In this document: in pieces, positions 45,064 to 54,056 of the stretch | Position numbering within the stretch: the stretch's first letter is position 1 | Layout of the letters: every line of letters begins with the position of its first letter | NCBI RefSeq assembly: GCF_022647665.1 | Contig: NZ_CP071872.1 | Span: forward strand, 2,046,001 to 2,110,000 | Length of the DNA: 64,000 nt | Direction of reading: 5' to 3' | From: Streptomyces formicae | Lineage (GTDB): Bacteria > Actinomycetota > Actinomycetes > Streptomycetales > Streptomycetaceae | Made by a program: the position numbers and the translations under genes | Notes under the pieces: generated by a model | The model's database searches: none | What the model was told of the DNA's origin: nothing | The model's input: only the letters and a program-made list of their open reading frames with translations

Positions 45064-46451
45064 CCGACGCTGCCGCGACCACCATGGAGTTCCACCCGCA
45101 GCCGGCGGCCGGCGAGGCGAAGCCGTGGGCCTTCCCCGCCCCCGAGCGCGGCACGCTCCACAACGGGCTGACCGTGCTGCGCTGCCACCGCCCCGGCCAG
45201 CAGGTGATCGCCGTCGAGATCTTCCTCGACGCCCCGCTGGACGCGGAGCCCGAAGGGCTCGACGGCGTCGCCACGATCATGGCCCGCGCCCTCTCCGAGG
45301 GCACCGACAAGCACACGGCCGAGGAGTTCGCGGCCGAGCTGGAGCGCTGCGGTGCCACGCTCGACTCGCACGCCGACCACCCCGGCGTCCGGGTCTCCCT
45401 GGAGGTGCCGGTCTCCCGGCTGCCGAAGGGCCTCGGCCTGCTCGCCGAGGCCCTGCGCGCGCCCCTGTTCGCGGACAGCGAGGTCGAGCGGCTCGTACAG
45501 AACCGGCTGGACGAGATCCCGCACGAGACCGCCAACCCCGCGCGCCGTGCCGCCAAGGAGCTCTCCAAGCAGCTTTTCCCGGCCACCTCCCGGATGTCCC
45601 GGCCCCGCCAGGGCAGCGAGGAGACCGTGGAGCGCATCGACTCCGCGGCCGTGCGCGCCTTCTACGAGTCCCACATCCGGCCCGCCACCGCCACCGCCGT
45701 CATCGTCGGCGACCTCACCGGTGTCGACCTGGACGCCGTGCTCGCCGACACCCTCGGCGACTGGTCCGGCGGCGCGGCCCAGCGCCGCCCCGCACCGCCG
45801 ATCACCGCCGACGACACGGGCCGCGTCGTCATCGTCGACCGCCCCGGCGCGGTCCAGACGCAGCTGCTCATGGGCCGTATCGGCCCGGACCGCCACGACC
45901 GCGTCTGGCCGGCCCAGGTCCTCGGGACGTACTGCCTGGGCGGCACCCTCACCTCCCGCCTGGACCGTGTCCTGCGTGAGGAGAAGGGCTACACGTACGG
46001 GGTCCGGGCCTTCGGCCAGGTCCTGCGCTCCGCTCCCGACGGGACGGGCGCGGCGATGCTCGCCGTCAGCGGCTCCGTCGACACCGCGAACACGGGGCCG
46101 GCGCTGGACGACCTGTGGAAGGTGCTGCGCACGCTCGCGGCGGAGGGTCTGACGGACGCCGAGCGCGATGTCGCCGTGCAGAACCTCGTGGGCGTGGCCC
46201 CGCTCAAGTACGAGACGGCGGCGTCCGTCGCGGGCACGCTGGCCGACCAGGTCGAGCAGCACCTCCCGGACGACTTCCAGGCGGAGCTCTACGCCCGGCT
46301 GGCCGAGACCGGCACCGTCGAGGCGACGGCCGCGGCCGTCAACGCCTTCCCGGTGGACCGGCTCGTCACCGTCCTCGTCGGCGACGCGTCCCAGATCGAG
46401 GAGCCGGTGCGGGCTCTCGGTATCGGCGAAGTGACGGTCGTCACGGGCTGA
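45060..46451 (+). CDS. M16-family peptidase-like subunit without zinc site
   Basis: The 463-residue M16 fold protein has GLDGVATIMARALSEGT where the partner has HLFEHLMFQG, so the HxxEH motif is gone. The Arg-Tyr substrate-binding pair typical of non-catalytic subunits is kept in LREEKGYTYGVRAFG. Active plus inactive M16 pairs form heterodimers such as the mitochondrial processing peptidase. The GTG start overlaps the upstream stop, giving coupled translation in equal amounts. Confidence 0.92.
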   Translation: MTDAAATTMEFHPQPAAGEAKPWAFPAPERGTLHNGLTVLRCHRPGQQVIAVEIFLDAPLDAEPEGLDGVATIMARALSEGTDKHTAEEFAAELERCGATLDSHADHPGVRVSLEVPVSRLPKGLGLLAEALRAPLFADSEVERLVQNRLDEIPHETANPARRAAKELSKQLFPATSRMSRPRQGSEETVERIDSAAVRAFYESHIRPATATAVIVGDLTGVDLDAVLADTLGDWSGGAAQRRPAPPITADDTGRVVIVDRPGAVQTQLLMGRIGPDRHDRVWPAQVLGTYCLGGTLTSRLDRVLREEKGYTYGVRAFGQVLRSAPDGTGAAMLAVSGSVDTANTGPALDDLWKVLRTLAAEGLTDAERDVAVQNLVGVAPLKYETAASVAGTLADQVEQHLPDDFQAELYARLAETGTVEATAAAVNAFPVDRLVTVLVGDASQIEEPVRALGIGEVTVVTG

Positions 46452-46479
46452 TTGACCGCGGAGCGGCTTCCGGGCAGAC

Positions 46480-46516
46480 GAAGGGCCCCGTTGGCGGTGT
46501 GCCAACGGGGCCCTTC
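46480..46516 (+). terminator. 16-bp terminator after the M16 genes
   Basis: The arms 46480-46495 and 46501-46516 are perfectly complementary with a five-base loop, 28 bp past the stop. Confidence 0.88.
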
Positions 46517-46614
46517 CGTATGTCCGTTTTGTTGGCGAGACGGCCTGTCTGCCCTGTGGCATGAACAACAATTCCGGGTGTCCGTTTGGTGATTGAAAGA
46601 TGACCGGCTTAGCG

Positions 46615-46829
46615 TCGTCTGCGCTGTCCGCCGGTTGCACCAGCCGCACCCGCGGCATCGGACAGCCATCGCCGAGTCCCCGTCGGGCGCGAGCCTGGGG
46701 AACCGGGGACCCACATGTCCCCCTTGGGGTGAATCGGACGCCTTCGTCTTTGTGCGGAGGGGCCCGTAGGAGACCTTCCTGCTCCGAACCCGTCAGCTAA
46801 CCCGGTAGGCGAGAAGGAAGGAAAGGATC
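46615..46829 (+). ncRNA. ydaO-type cyclic di-AMP riboswitch
   Basis: The leader of the M23 peptidase gene contains the conserved ydaO/yuaA core in order: GCCTGGGGAACCGGGGACCC, later CTTGGGGTGAATC, then CCCGTCAGCTAACCCGGTAG followed by GCGAGAAGGAA. In Streptomyces this class precedes genes for cell-wall hydrolases and switches them off when c-di-AMP is high. The ends are approximate. The element stops ten bases before the ATG. Confidence 0.92.
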
Positions 46830-46838
46830 AGCCCCTTC

Positions 46839-47615
46839 ATGGCGTTCACCCGTGCCACCGGGAAGCATCGTGGTCCGAGCCGGCTGGCGCGCAAGCGCGC
46901 GGGCATCGCCGGAGCGGCGGCCATCGCCACCACCGGCGTCATCGGAACCCTCGCCTCCCCGGCGCTCGCCGCCGACACGGAAACCCCCTCCGTCGAGGAC
47001 ACCGGACTCCTCCAGGCCGTCGTCGCCACCGACACCTCCCTCGCCGACCGGATCGACGCCCAGGCCGACGCCCAGCAGCAGGAGGCCGACCTGGCCGCCG
47101 CCCGCGCCGAGGCCGAGGCCGAGGCGAAGCGCAAGGCGGAGGCCCGCGCCAAGGCGGCCCGTGCCGCCAAGGAGCGCGCCGCCCGCGAGGCGGAGCGCAA
47201 GCGCCTGATGTCCTACACCCTCCCCATCGCCGGCTCGTACGTCTCCACCGGCTACCAGGCCGGCGGTGCCGTCTGGTCCTCCGGGACCCACACCGGCGTC
47301 GACTTCCACGCCGCCTCCGGCACCCCGGTCGTCGCCGTCGGCATGGGCACGGTCGTGGAGGCCGGCTGGGGCGGCGCGTACGGCAACAACATCGTGATCC
47401 GCATGAAGGACGGCACGTACACCCAGTACGGCCACCTGTCCTCCATCGGCGTCTCGGTCGGCCAGACCGTCGCCCCGGGCCAGCGGATCGGCCTCTCCGG
47501 GTCGACCGGCAACACGACCGGCCCGCACCTCCACTTCGAGGCCCGCACGAGCGCCGACTACGGCTCGGACATCGACCCGGTCGCGTATCTGCGCGGCCAC
47601 GGCGTCAGGGTCTGA
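46839..47615 (+). CDS. Secreted M23 peptidoglycan endopeptidase (LytM type)
   Basis: The 258-residue precursor has a signal peptide (cleavage near SPALAAD). A long Ala/Glu/Arg/Lys coiled coil (about 65-125) leads to the LytM domain, with zinc ligands in HTGVDFHA (HxxxD) and GPHLHFEA (HxH). It should cleave stem-peptide cross-links during growth or germination. The c-di-AMP riboswitch just upstream gives turgor-linked control. Confidence 0.95.
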   Translation: MAFTRATGKHRGPSRLARKRAGIAGAAAIATTGVIGTLASPALAADTETPSVEDTGLLQAVVATDTSLADRIDAQADAQQQEADLAAARAEAEAEAKRKAEARAKAARAAKERAAREAERKRLMSYTLPIAGSYVSTGYQAGGAVWSSGTHTGVDFHAASGTPVVAVGMGTVVEAGWGGAYGNNIVIRMKDGTYTQYGHLSSIGVSVGQTVAPGQRIGLSGSTGNTTGPHLHFEARTSADYGSDIDPVAYLRGHGVRV

Positions 47616-47646
47616 CGGCCGCTCCGGGCGGCACGGACATCAGCGG

Positions 47647-47683
47647 GGCCCCGGGCCCGGTCGCTCCGACCGGGCCCGGGGCC
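47647..47683 (+). terminator. 17-bp terminator after the M23 gene
   Basis: The arms 47647-47663 and 47667-47683 pair perfectly around a three-base loop and are followed by TTCGTCTTCGTCGTATT. Confidence 0.9.
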
Positions 47684-47830
47684 TTCGTCTTCGTCGTATT
47701 CCGGCCAAAAGATATCCCTGGATTACCGTGGACCGCCGTAGACCATCGGAAATTCCGGCCCGCTGCAATAGAGTCACCGAACAGACAACCCTCGGCTGGG
47801 TTTCGCGCGGATCAAAGGCGGAGGTTCGGT

Positions 47831-48514
47831 ATGCGCATTCCTGCGCGCTCGGTATGCACGGCGATCCGCGACGACATCGTCTCCGGCGTCTTCGAGCGCG
47901 GCAGCCGGCTCACCGAGGAGCAGCTGGCGCGCCGCTACGGCGTCTCGCGCGTCCCGGTGCGCGAGGCCCTGCGCACCCTGGAGTCGGAAGGGTTCGTCAC
48001 CACCCGGCGGCATGCCGGCGCGTGTGTCGCCGAGCCCACCGAGCAGGAGGCGGCCGATCTGCTGGAGATCCGGCTGCTGCTGGAGCCCCTCGGCGCCGCG
48101 CGGGCCGCCCAGCGGCGCACGGACGCGCATCTCAAGGTCCTGCGTGGCCTGGTCAGACTGGGTCAGGAGCGGGCTCGGCGGGGTCAGGGCGAGGACCTGC
48201 GCTCGCTGGGCGGCTGGTTCCACGAGACGCTCGCGCAGGCGTCCGGCAGCCCCGGGCTGATCGCGCTGCTCACCCAGCTCCGCCACAAGATCGCATGGAT
48301 GTACATCGTCGAGGCGCCCGCCCAGCCGGTCGAGTCCTGGGGCGAGCACGGCGCCATCGTGGACGCGGTCGCACGGGGCGACGTGGAGCGGGCGCGGGCG
48401 CTCACCGCCCTGCACGCGGAGCGCACGACGACGGCGCACCGGCTGCGGATTGCGCCGCAGAGGACCGTGAGGACTTCGCAACATGCCGTAAACACGGCGA
48501 GCGGCCGCAATTAA
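47831..48514 (+). CDS. GntR-family regulator (FadR/FCD subgroup)
   Basis: The 227-residue protein has a winged helix with RLTEEQLARRYGVSRVPVRE, followed by ALRTLESEGFVTTRRHAGAC. The all-helical FCD ligand domain contains EIRLLLEPLGAARAA, GGWFHETLAQASGSPGLIAL and HGAIVDAVARGDVERARAL. FCD ligands are usually small organic acids; the target is unknown. GGCGGAGG precedes the ATG. Confidence 0.92.
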   Translation: MRIPARSVCTAIRDDIVSGVFERGSRLTEEQLARRYGVSRVPVREALRTLESEGFVTTRRHAGACVAEPTEQEAADLLEIRLLLEPLGAARAAQRRTDAHLKVLRGLVRLGQERARRGQGEDLRSLGGWFHETLAQASGSPGLIALLTQLRHKIAWMYIVEAPAQPVESWGEHGAIVDAVARGDVERARALTALHAERTTTAHRLRIAPQRTVRTSQHAVNTASGRN

Positions 48515-48630
48515 CAAGAGTGCCGTATACAAAGGTGAGCGCTTTTGTCTTCGCGTTTTCCGGGGTTTCCCGGGGCTTTCATAAGGCTGAGTCGATATGG
48601 CTGAGCTCATACGACCGATCTCATACGACC

Positions 48631-48667
48631 GAGCCGCGGTCACCGGAGAATTCCGGTGCCGCGGCTC
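48631..48667. terminator. Bidirectional terminator between gntR-type gene and ptsH
   Basis: The stem pairs 9 plus 7 bases with a single bulged T (48631-48647 with 48652-48667) around GAAT. Upstream, CTCATACGACCGA is directly repeated at 48606-48618 and 48620-48632. Confidence 0.7.
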
Positions 48668-48709
48668 AGCCGTATGAATTCCTGCCGGCCGATGGCCGGA
48701 GTGGCCGTC

Positions 48710-48991
48710 TCAGACGGTCTCGGGAAGCTCCTCGAGACCCTCGGCGACCAGCTTCGCCAGACGGTCGAGAGCGGCTTCGGCGCCGTCCGCGTCCGAGGCG
48801 AGCACGATCTCCTCGCCGCCCTCCGCGCCGAGGCCGAGCACCGCGAGCATCGAGGCGGCGTTGACCGGAGTGCCGTCGGCCTTGGCGATCGTGACCGGGA
48901 CGCCGGAAGCCGTGGCGGCACGGACGAAGATGGAGGCGGGGCGGGCGTGGAGGCCCTCGGCCCAGCCGACATTGACGCGGCGCTCAGCCAT
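48710..48991 (-). CDS. ptsH: HPr, phosphocarrier protein of the PTS
   Basis: The 93-residue HPr passes phosphate from enzyme I to sugar-specific enzymes II. The phosphorylated His15 is in GLHARPAS, and Ser47 (NAASML) corresponds to the HPr kinase site of Firmicutes, although Streptomyces lack clear evidence for that use. ATG 48991 has GAAGGG upstream; the in-frame TTG at 49006 is less likely. Confidence 0.96.
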   Translation of the reverse strand: MAERRVNVGWAEGLHARPASIFVRAATASGVPVTIAKADGTPVNAASMLAVLGLGAEGGEEIVLASDADGAEAALDRLAKLVAEGLEELPETV

Positions 48992-49146
48992 GGTGATGCC
49001 CTTCAAGTGCTATGGGTTGTCTAGACCATTGTCTCATGTGTTGCGGAGTGCTCGTACCGGCCTTCGGCCGTGCCGCGAATCCGTGGACCCAGCGTGCACC
49101 TGCCCTTCGGGCTTCGCGACCCGTGTCAGGGCCGTAGCCTTGCCCC

Positions 49147-52131
49147 ATGCAGACCCCGTCGGATCACGCGTACCCCGACCACTGGGAAGCAGACGTGGTG
49201 CTGCGCGACGGCGGCACCGCCCGGATCAGGCCCATCACCACCGAGGACGCCGAGCGGCTCGTCAGCTTCTACGAGCAGGTCTCCGACGAGTCCAAGTACT
49301 ACCGCTTCTTCGCGCCCTACCCGCGGCTCTCCGCGAAGGACGTGCACCGCTTCACGCACCACGACTACGTGGACCGGGTGGGGCTCGCGGTGACGGTCGG
49401 CGGCGAGTTCATCGCGACGGTGCGCTACGACCGCATCGACGGCGCCGGAAGGCCGGCGTCCGCGCCCGCCGACGAGGCGGAGGTCGCCTTCCTGGTGCAG
49501 GACGCGCACCAGGGGAGGGGGGTCGCGTCCACGCTGCTCGAGCACATCGCGGCGGTCGCGCGGGAGCGGGGGATCAGGCGGTTCGCTGCGGAGGTGCTGC
49601 CCGCGAACAGCAAGATGATCAAGGTCTTCACGGACGCCGGATACACCCAGCGGCGCAGCTTCGAGGACGGCTCCGTCCACCTGACGCTCGACCTGGAGCC
49701 GACCGCCAGGTCGCTCGCGGTGCAGCGCGCCCGGGAGCAGCGGGCCGAGGCGCGCTCCGTGCAGCGGCTGCTCGCACCCCGGTCGGTCGCGGTGATCGGG
49801 ACCGGGCGGGCGCCGGGCGGGGTCGGCCGCACCGTGCTGCGCAACGTCCTTGCTTCCGGATACACCGGGCGTATCCGTGCGGTGAACCGCGCCCTCGGTC
49901 CGGAGGTGCGGGAGCTGGACGGCGTGCCCGCCTTCCGCTCGGTCGCCGAGATCGTCGCGGAGACCGGGGAGCCCGTGGACCTCGCGGTGGTCGCCGTACC
50001 GGCGGACCGGGTGCCGGAAGCCGTCGCCGACTGCGGCGAGCACGGGGTGCAGGGGCTGGTCGTCCTGGCCGCGGGCTACGCGGAGAGCGGCGAGGACGGA
50101 CGGGACCGGCAGCGCGAACTGGTGCGCCAGGCGCGTTCGTACGGGATGCGGATCATCGGCCCCAACGCCTTCGGGATCATCAACACCGCCGAGGGGGTCG
50201 GGCTCAACGCCTCGCTCGCGCCCGAGAGCCCGGCGCCCGGGCGTATCGGGCTGTTCACCCAGTCGGGCGCGATCGGCATCGCGCTGCTGAGCGGGCTGCA
50301 CCGGCGCGGCGCGGGGCTCTCGTCGTTCATCTCGGCGGGCAACCGGGCGGACGTCTCCGGCAACGACTTCCTCCAGTACTGGTACGAGGACGAGGACACC
50401 GATGTCGTCCTGCTGTACCTCGAATCGATCGGCAACCCGCGGAAGTTCACACGTCTCGCCCGGCGCACGGCGGCGGTCAAGCCGGTCGTGGTGGTGCGGG
50501 GCGCGCGGCACAGCGGGAGCGCGCCCCCGGGGCACGCGGTCCCGACCACACGGGTGCCGTACGCGACGGTCTCCGAGCTGCTGGCACAGGCGGGCGTGAT
50601 CCGTGTCGATACGGTCACGGAGCTCGTCGACGCGGGGCTGCTGCTCGCGGGGCAGCCGCTGCCGGCGGGGCCGCGGGTCGCGATCCTCGGGAACTCCGAG
50701 TCGCTCGGGCTCCTCACCTACGACGCCTGCCTGACGGAGGGGCTGCGGCCGCTGCGGCCGCGCGACCTGACGACGGCGGCGACACCGGACGACTTCAGGG
50801 CGGCGCTGGCGGAGGCGTTGCGGAACGACGCGTGCGACGCGGTGATCGTCAACGCCATTCCCCGGGTCGGGGACGGTGGAGTCACCGAGTCCGGGGACGG
50901 CGAGGTCCTGGCGGTGGCTCTCCGCGACGCGGCGGCCTCGTCCCCGCCGAAGCCGGTCCTGGTGGTCCACGTCGAACTCGGCGGTCTGGCGGACGCCCTC
51001 GCGGCGGCAACGAGCTCGGCTCCAGCCCCGGTCCCGGCTCCGGCCCCGGTCCCGGCTCCGGCTCCGGCCCCGGCCCCGGCTCCGGCTCCGGCCCCGGTCC
51101 CGGCTCCGGCTCCGGCCACTCCCGACACGCCCGGCCGGTCCGGACCGGCCGCGCACGGCGCCGGTGGCCGCCCTGCCCCGGGAGCAGGCCCCCGCACCCC
51201 CGCCGCGCAGACTCCGCCTGCGCCGGACCCGGCCGGACCCGGCGAAGGCGCCCACGACAACGTGCGGATTCCCGCGTACCCCGCAGCCGAGCGCGCCGTG
51301 CGGGCGCTGGCCGAGGCGGTGCGGTACGCGCAGTGGCGGCGGGAGGCCGCCGAGCCCGGGAAGGTGCCGGAGTACGAGGACATCGACGAGGGCGGCGCGG
51401 CCGCCATCGTCGGGCGGGTGCTGGAAGGCGTTCCGGCGGAGCGGGGCGTCACGCTCCACCAGGACGACGCGCGCGAGCTGCTCGGGCGGTACGGGATCCA
51501 CGTGCGGCCCACCCTCCCCGCGCCCACCCCCGACGCCGCCGCCCGCGCCGCCGCGCGCCTCGGCTACCCCGTCGCCCTCAAGACCACCGCCCCGCACCTG
51601 CGCCACCGCCCGGACCTCGGCGGCGTACGCCTCGACCTCGCCGACGAGCAGCAAGTGCGCCAGGCGTACGCCGAGTTGACGGAGTTGCTCGGAAAACCGG
51701 AGGAGCTCCAGCCGGTCGTGCAGGCCATGGTCCCCCGCGGCGTGGACACCGTCGTACGCGCCGCCATCGACCCCGCCGTCGGCGCCGTGCTGTCCTTCGG
51801 GCTCGCCGGGCCCGCCACGGAGCTGCTCGGCGACACGGCCCACCGCCTCGTCCCGGCGACCGACCGCGACGCCGCCGCGATCGTCCGGTCCATCCGGACC
51901 GCCCCGCTCCTCTTCGGCTGGCGCGGCTCCGCGCCCGTCGACACCCGCGCCCTCGAAGAACTGCTCCTGCGCGTCTCCCGGCTGGTCGACGACCACCCCG
52001 AGGTGGTGGCGATCAGCCTCGAACCGGTCGTCGTCGCCCAGCACGGCCTCTCCGTGCTCGGCGCGTCCGTACGCCTGGCCCCGCCCCCGCCCCGTACCGA
52101 CCTGGGACCGCGCACGCTTCCCAGCTACTAG
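49147..52131 (+). CDS. Pat-type protein acetyltransferase: GNAT domain fused to NDP-forming acyl-CoA synthetase-like domains
   Basis: The 994-residue protein has an N-terminal GNAT domain (about 20-190; Q/RxxGxG as QGRGVASTLLEHI). The acyl-CoA synthetase (NDP-forming) CoA-binding and ligase modules follow (LAPRSVAVIGTGRAPGGVGR, GPNAFGIINTAEGVGLN, LFTQSGAIGIALL), then a Pro-Ala-rich linker (about 624-690) and an ATP-grasp-like domain (LGRYGIHVRPTLP, VALKTTAPHLRHR). The order GNAT-first is that of Streptomyces Pat enzymes, which acetylate acetyl-CoA synthetase. There is no Shine-Dalgarno; TAGCCT ends six bases before the ATG, suggesting a leaderless mRNA. Confidence 0.9.
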   Translation: MQTPSDHAYPDHWEADVVLRDGGTARIRPITTEDAERLVSFYEQVSDESKYYRFFAPYPRLSAKDVHRFTHHDYVDRVGLAVTVGGEFIATVRYDRIDGAGRPASAPADEAEVAFLVQDAHQGRGVASTLLEHIAAVARERGIRRFAAEVLPANSKMIKVFTDAGYTQRRSFEDGSVHLTLDLEPTARSLAVQRAREQRAEARSVQRLLAPRSVAVIGTGRAPGGVGRTVLRNVLASGYTGRIRAVNRALGPEVRELDGVPAFRSVAEIVAETGEPVDLAVVAVPADRVPEAVADCGEHGVQGLVVLAAGYAESGEDGRDRQRELVRQARSYGMRIIGPNAFGIINTAEGVGLNASLAPESPAPGRIGLFTQSGAIGIALLSGLHRRGAGLSSFISAGNRADVSGNDFLQYWYEDEDTDVVLLYLESIGNPRKFTRLARRTAAVKPVVVVRGARHSGSAPPGHAVPTTRVPYATVSELLAQAGVIRVDTVTELVDAGLLLAGQPLPAGPRVAILGNSESLGLLTYDACLTEGLRPLRPRDLTTAATPDDFRAALAEALRNDACDAVIVNAIPRVGDGGVTESGDGEVLAVALRDAAASSPPKPVLVVHVELGGLADALAAATSSAPAPVPAPAPVPAPAPAPAPAPAPAPVPAPAPATPDTPGRSGPAAHGAGGRPAPGAGPRTPAAQTPPAPDPAGPGEGAHDNVRIPAYPAAERAVRALAEAVRYAQWRREAAEPGKVPEYEDIDEGGAAAIVGRVLEGVPAERGVTLHQDDARELLGRYGIHVRPTLPAPTPDAAARAAARLGYPVALKTTAPHLRHRPDLGGVRLDLADEQQVRQAYAELTELLGKPEELQPVVQAMVPRGVDTVVRAAIDPAVGAVLSFGLAGPATELLGDTAHRLVPATDRDAAAIVRSIRTAPLLFGWRGSAPVDTRALEELLLRVSRLVDDHPEVVAISLEPVVVAQHGLSVLGASVRLAPPPPRTDLGPRTLPSY
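51018..51120 (+). repeat. Pro-Ala-coding tandem repeat in the pat gene
   Basis: About 100 bp of GCTCCGGCCCCGGTCCCG-like units encode alternating Ala-Pro and Val-Pro. The units shift between six and twelve bases and keep the reading frame. The tract is a flexible linker and probably variable in length between strains. Confidence 0.85.
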
Positions 52132-52226
52132 GGTGTGTCCGACGCACAGCGCCGCCCGCCACGTCCCGGTCATGGGCGCGCCGCGAGCGGACTCCCAGGG
52201 TCCCGCGGGCCCGTAGGATGGAGCCC

Positions 52227-52829
52227 ATGGCGAAGACCGGTACGACGACCCAGGGGCTGCGCACGGCGATCGAGCGCAGCGGCTACTACCCGGCTCTCGT
52301 GGCCGAGGCGGTGGAGGCCGCCGTCGGCGGCGAGCAGATCGCGTCGTACCTGGTGCACCAGGAGACCACGTTCGACGCGAACGAGGTCCGCCGCCATGTC
52401 ACGGTCCTCGTCCTGACCGGCACCCGGTTCATCGTCAGCCACACCGACGAGCAGGCCGCCGACAACAGCTCCCCGACGCCGTACGCCACGACCTCCACCG
52501 AGTCGGTCAAGCTCGGCCGGATCTCCTCCGTCGTCGTCAGCCGCGTCGTCGCCAACCCCGAGTCGTACACACCGGGCACGCTGCCCCGCGAGGTCGTCCT
52601 CACCATCGGCTGGGGCGCCGTCTCCCGCATCGACCTGGAGCCCGCCGCCTGCGGCGACCCCAACTGCGACGCGGACCACGGCTACACCGGCAACTCCACC
52701 GCCGACGACCTCAGCCTGCGCGTCAGCGAGGCCGGCGACGGCCCCGACGCCGTCCGGCAGACGCTCGCCTTCGCACAGTCGCTCTCCGAGGCCACGGTCG
52801 CGACCGCCGCCCCGGCGGCCGGCCACTGA
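52227..52829 (+). CDS. DUF5998 family protein
   Basis: The 200-residue soluble protein contains LVAEAVEAAVGGEQIASYLV, HQETTFDANEVRRHVTVLVL and LGRISSVVVSRVVANPESYT. A small Cys cluster (CGDPNCDADHG) may bind a metal. The position between pat and the phosphodiesterase gene is normal for Streptomyces; no function is known to me. GGAG lies before the ATG. The stop overlaps the next start by one base (TGATG). Confidence 0.85.
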   Translation: MAKTGTTTQGLRTAIERSGYYPALVAEAVEAAVGGEQIASYLVHQETTFDANEVRRHVTVLVLTGTRFIVSHTDEQAADNSSPTPYATTSTESVKLGRISSVVVSRVVANPESYTPGTLPREVVLTIGWGAVSRIDLEPAACGDPNCDADHGYTGNSTADDLSLRVSEAGDGPDAVRQTLAFAQSLSEATVATAAPAAGH

Positions 52830-54019
52830 TGACCCGGCCCGACTGGCCCGAGGACCTCGTCCCGCTCGCCCTCGACACCGCCCCCGCACCGGCGTACGGC
52901 TCCGCATCGCTCTGCGACCTGCTGCCGACGATCGCCGCCGGACAGGGCGTGCCCGGACTGCACGCAGCCCTCACCGGGCTCGTCCCGGCCGATCGGAACT
53001 GCGTCTTCCTCGTCGACGGCCTCGGCTGGGAGCAGCTCAGGGCCCACCCGGAGGACGCGCCGTACCTCACGTCGCTGCTCGCCACCTCCCACGGCGGCAC
53101 GGGCACACCGATCACCGTCGGCTTCCCCGCCACCACCGCGACCTCGCTCGCCTCCTTCGGCACCGGGCTGCCACCCGGCGCGCACGGCCTGCCCGGCTAT
53201 ACGGCCCGCAACCCGGAGACCGGCGAGCTGATGAACCAGCTGCGCTGGAAGCCGTGGACCTCGCCGCGCGTCTGGCAGCCGTACCCGACGGTCTTCCAGC
53301 TCGCCGATGAGGCCGGGGTGCACACCGCGCAGGTCTCCTCCCCGGCCTTCGCCGACACCCCGCTCACCAAGATCGCGCTGAGCGGCGGAACATTTCACGG
53401 CCGGCTCACCGGCGAGGAGCGGATGGACTTCGCCGCGGAGCAGCTCGCCGCCGCCGACCGCTCGCTCGTCTACACGTACTACAGCGAGCTCGACGGCAAG
53501 GGCCACCGCTTCGGCGTCGACTCCGACGCCTGGCGCGGCCAGCTGATGTACGTCGACCGCCTCGTCCAGCGCCTCGCCGAGCAGCTACCGCCCCGCACCG
53601 CGCTCTACGTCACCGCCGACCACGGCATGATCGACATCCCCTTCGACGAGGAGTCGCGGATCGACTTCGACGAGGACTGGGAGCTGCGTGCCGGCGTCGC
53701 CCTGCTGGGCGGCGAGGGCCGGGCCCGCCATGTGTACGCCGTGCCGGGCGCCGAGGCCGATGTGCTCGCCGTCTGGCGCGAGGTCCTCGGTGACCGCTTC
53801 TGGGTGGCGAGCCGGGACGAGGCGATGGCGGCGGGCTGGTTCGGCCCGCGGGTCGACGAGCGAGTCCACCGCCGTATCGGCGACGTCGTCGCCGCGGCCC
53901 ACGCCGACGTCGTGATCACCGCCTCCGTCAACGAGCCGCACGAGTCCGCCATGGTCGGCATGCACGGTTCCATGACGCCCGTCGAGCAGCTCGTCCCGCT
54001 CATCGAAGTCCGCTCGTAA
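52829..54019 (+). CDS. Nucleotide pyrophosphatase/phosphodiesterase of the alkaline-phosphatase fold
   Basis: The 396-residue protein has metal site one in VFLVDGLGWEQL, the Thr nucleophile in GFPATTATSLASFGTGLPPG, a second metal set in YYSELDGKGHRFGVDS and YVTADHGMIDIP, and a closing HESAMVGMHGSMTPVEQLVP. This is the type I phosphodiesterase/NPP family, hydrolysing phosphodiester or pyrophosphate bonds. There is no signal peptide, so it is cytoplasmic. It is coupled to the DUF5998 gene. Confidence 0.88.
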   Translation: MTRPDWPEDLVPLALDTAPAPAYGSASLCDLLPTIAAGQGVPGLHAALTGLVPADRNCVFLVDGLGWEQLRAHPEDAPYLTSLLATSHGGTGTPITVGFPATTATSLASFGTGLPPGAHGLPGYTARNPETGELMNQLRWKPWTSPRVWQPYPTVFQLADEAGVHTAQVSSPAFADTPLTKIALSGGTFHGRLTGEERMDFAAEQLAAADRSLVYTYYSELDGKGHRFGVDSDAWRGQLMYVDRLVQRLAEQLPPRTALYVTADHGMIDIPFDEESRIDFDEDWELRAGVALLGGEGRARHVYAVPGAEADVLAVWREVLGDRFWVASRDEAMAAGWFGPRVDERVHRRIGDVVAAAHADVVITASVNEPHESAMVGMHGSMTPVEQLVPLIEVRS

Positions 54020-54056
54020 ACACCTCCCACAACAACTGAAAGGCCGTCACATCCCC

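Noticed and set aside
48861..52226. Plus-frame extension of the DUF5998 gene through the pat gene
   Set aside because: The real DUF5998 start is ATG 52227 with GGAG. The upstream part is an out-of-frame reading of pat.
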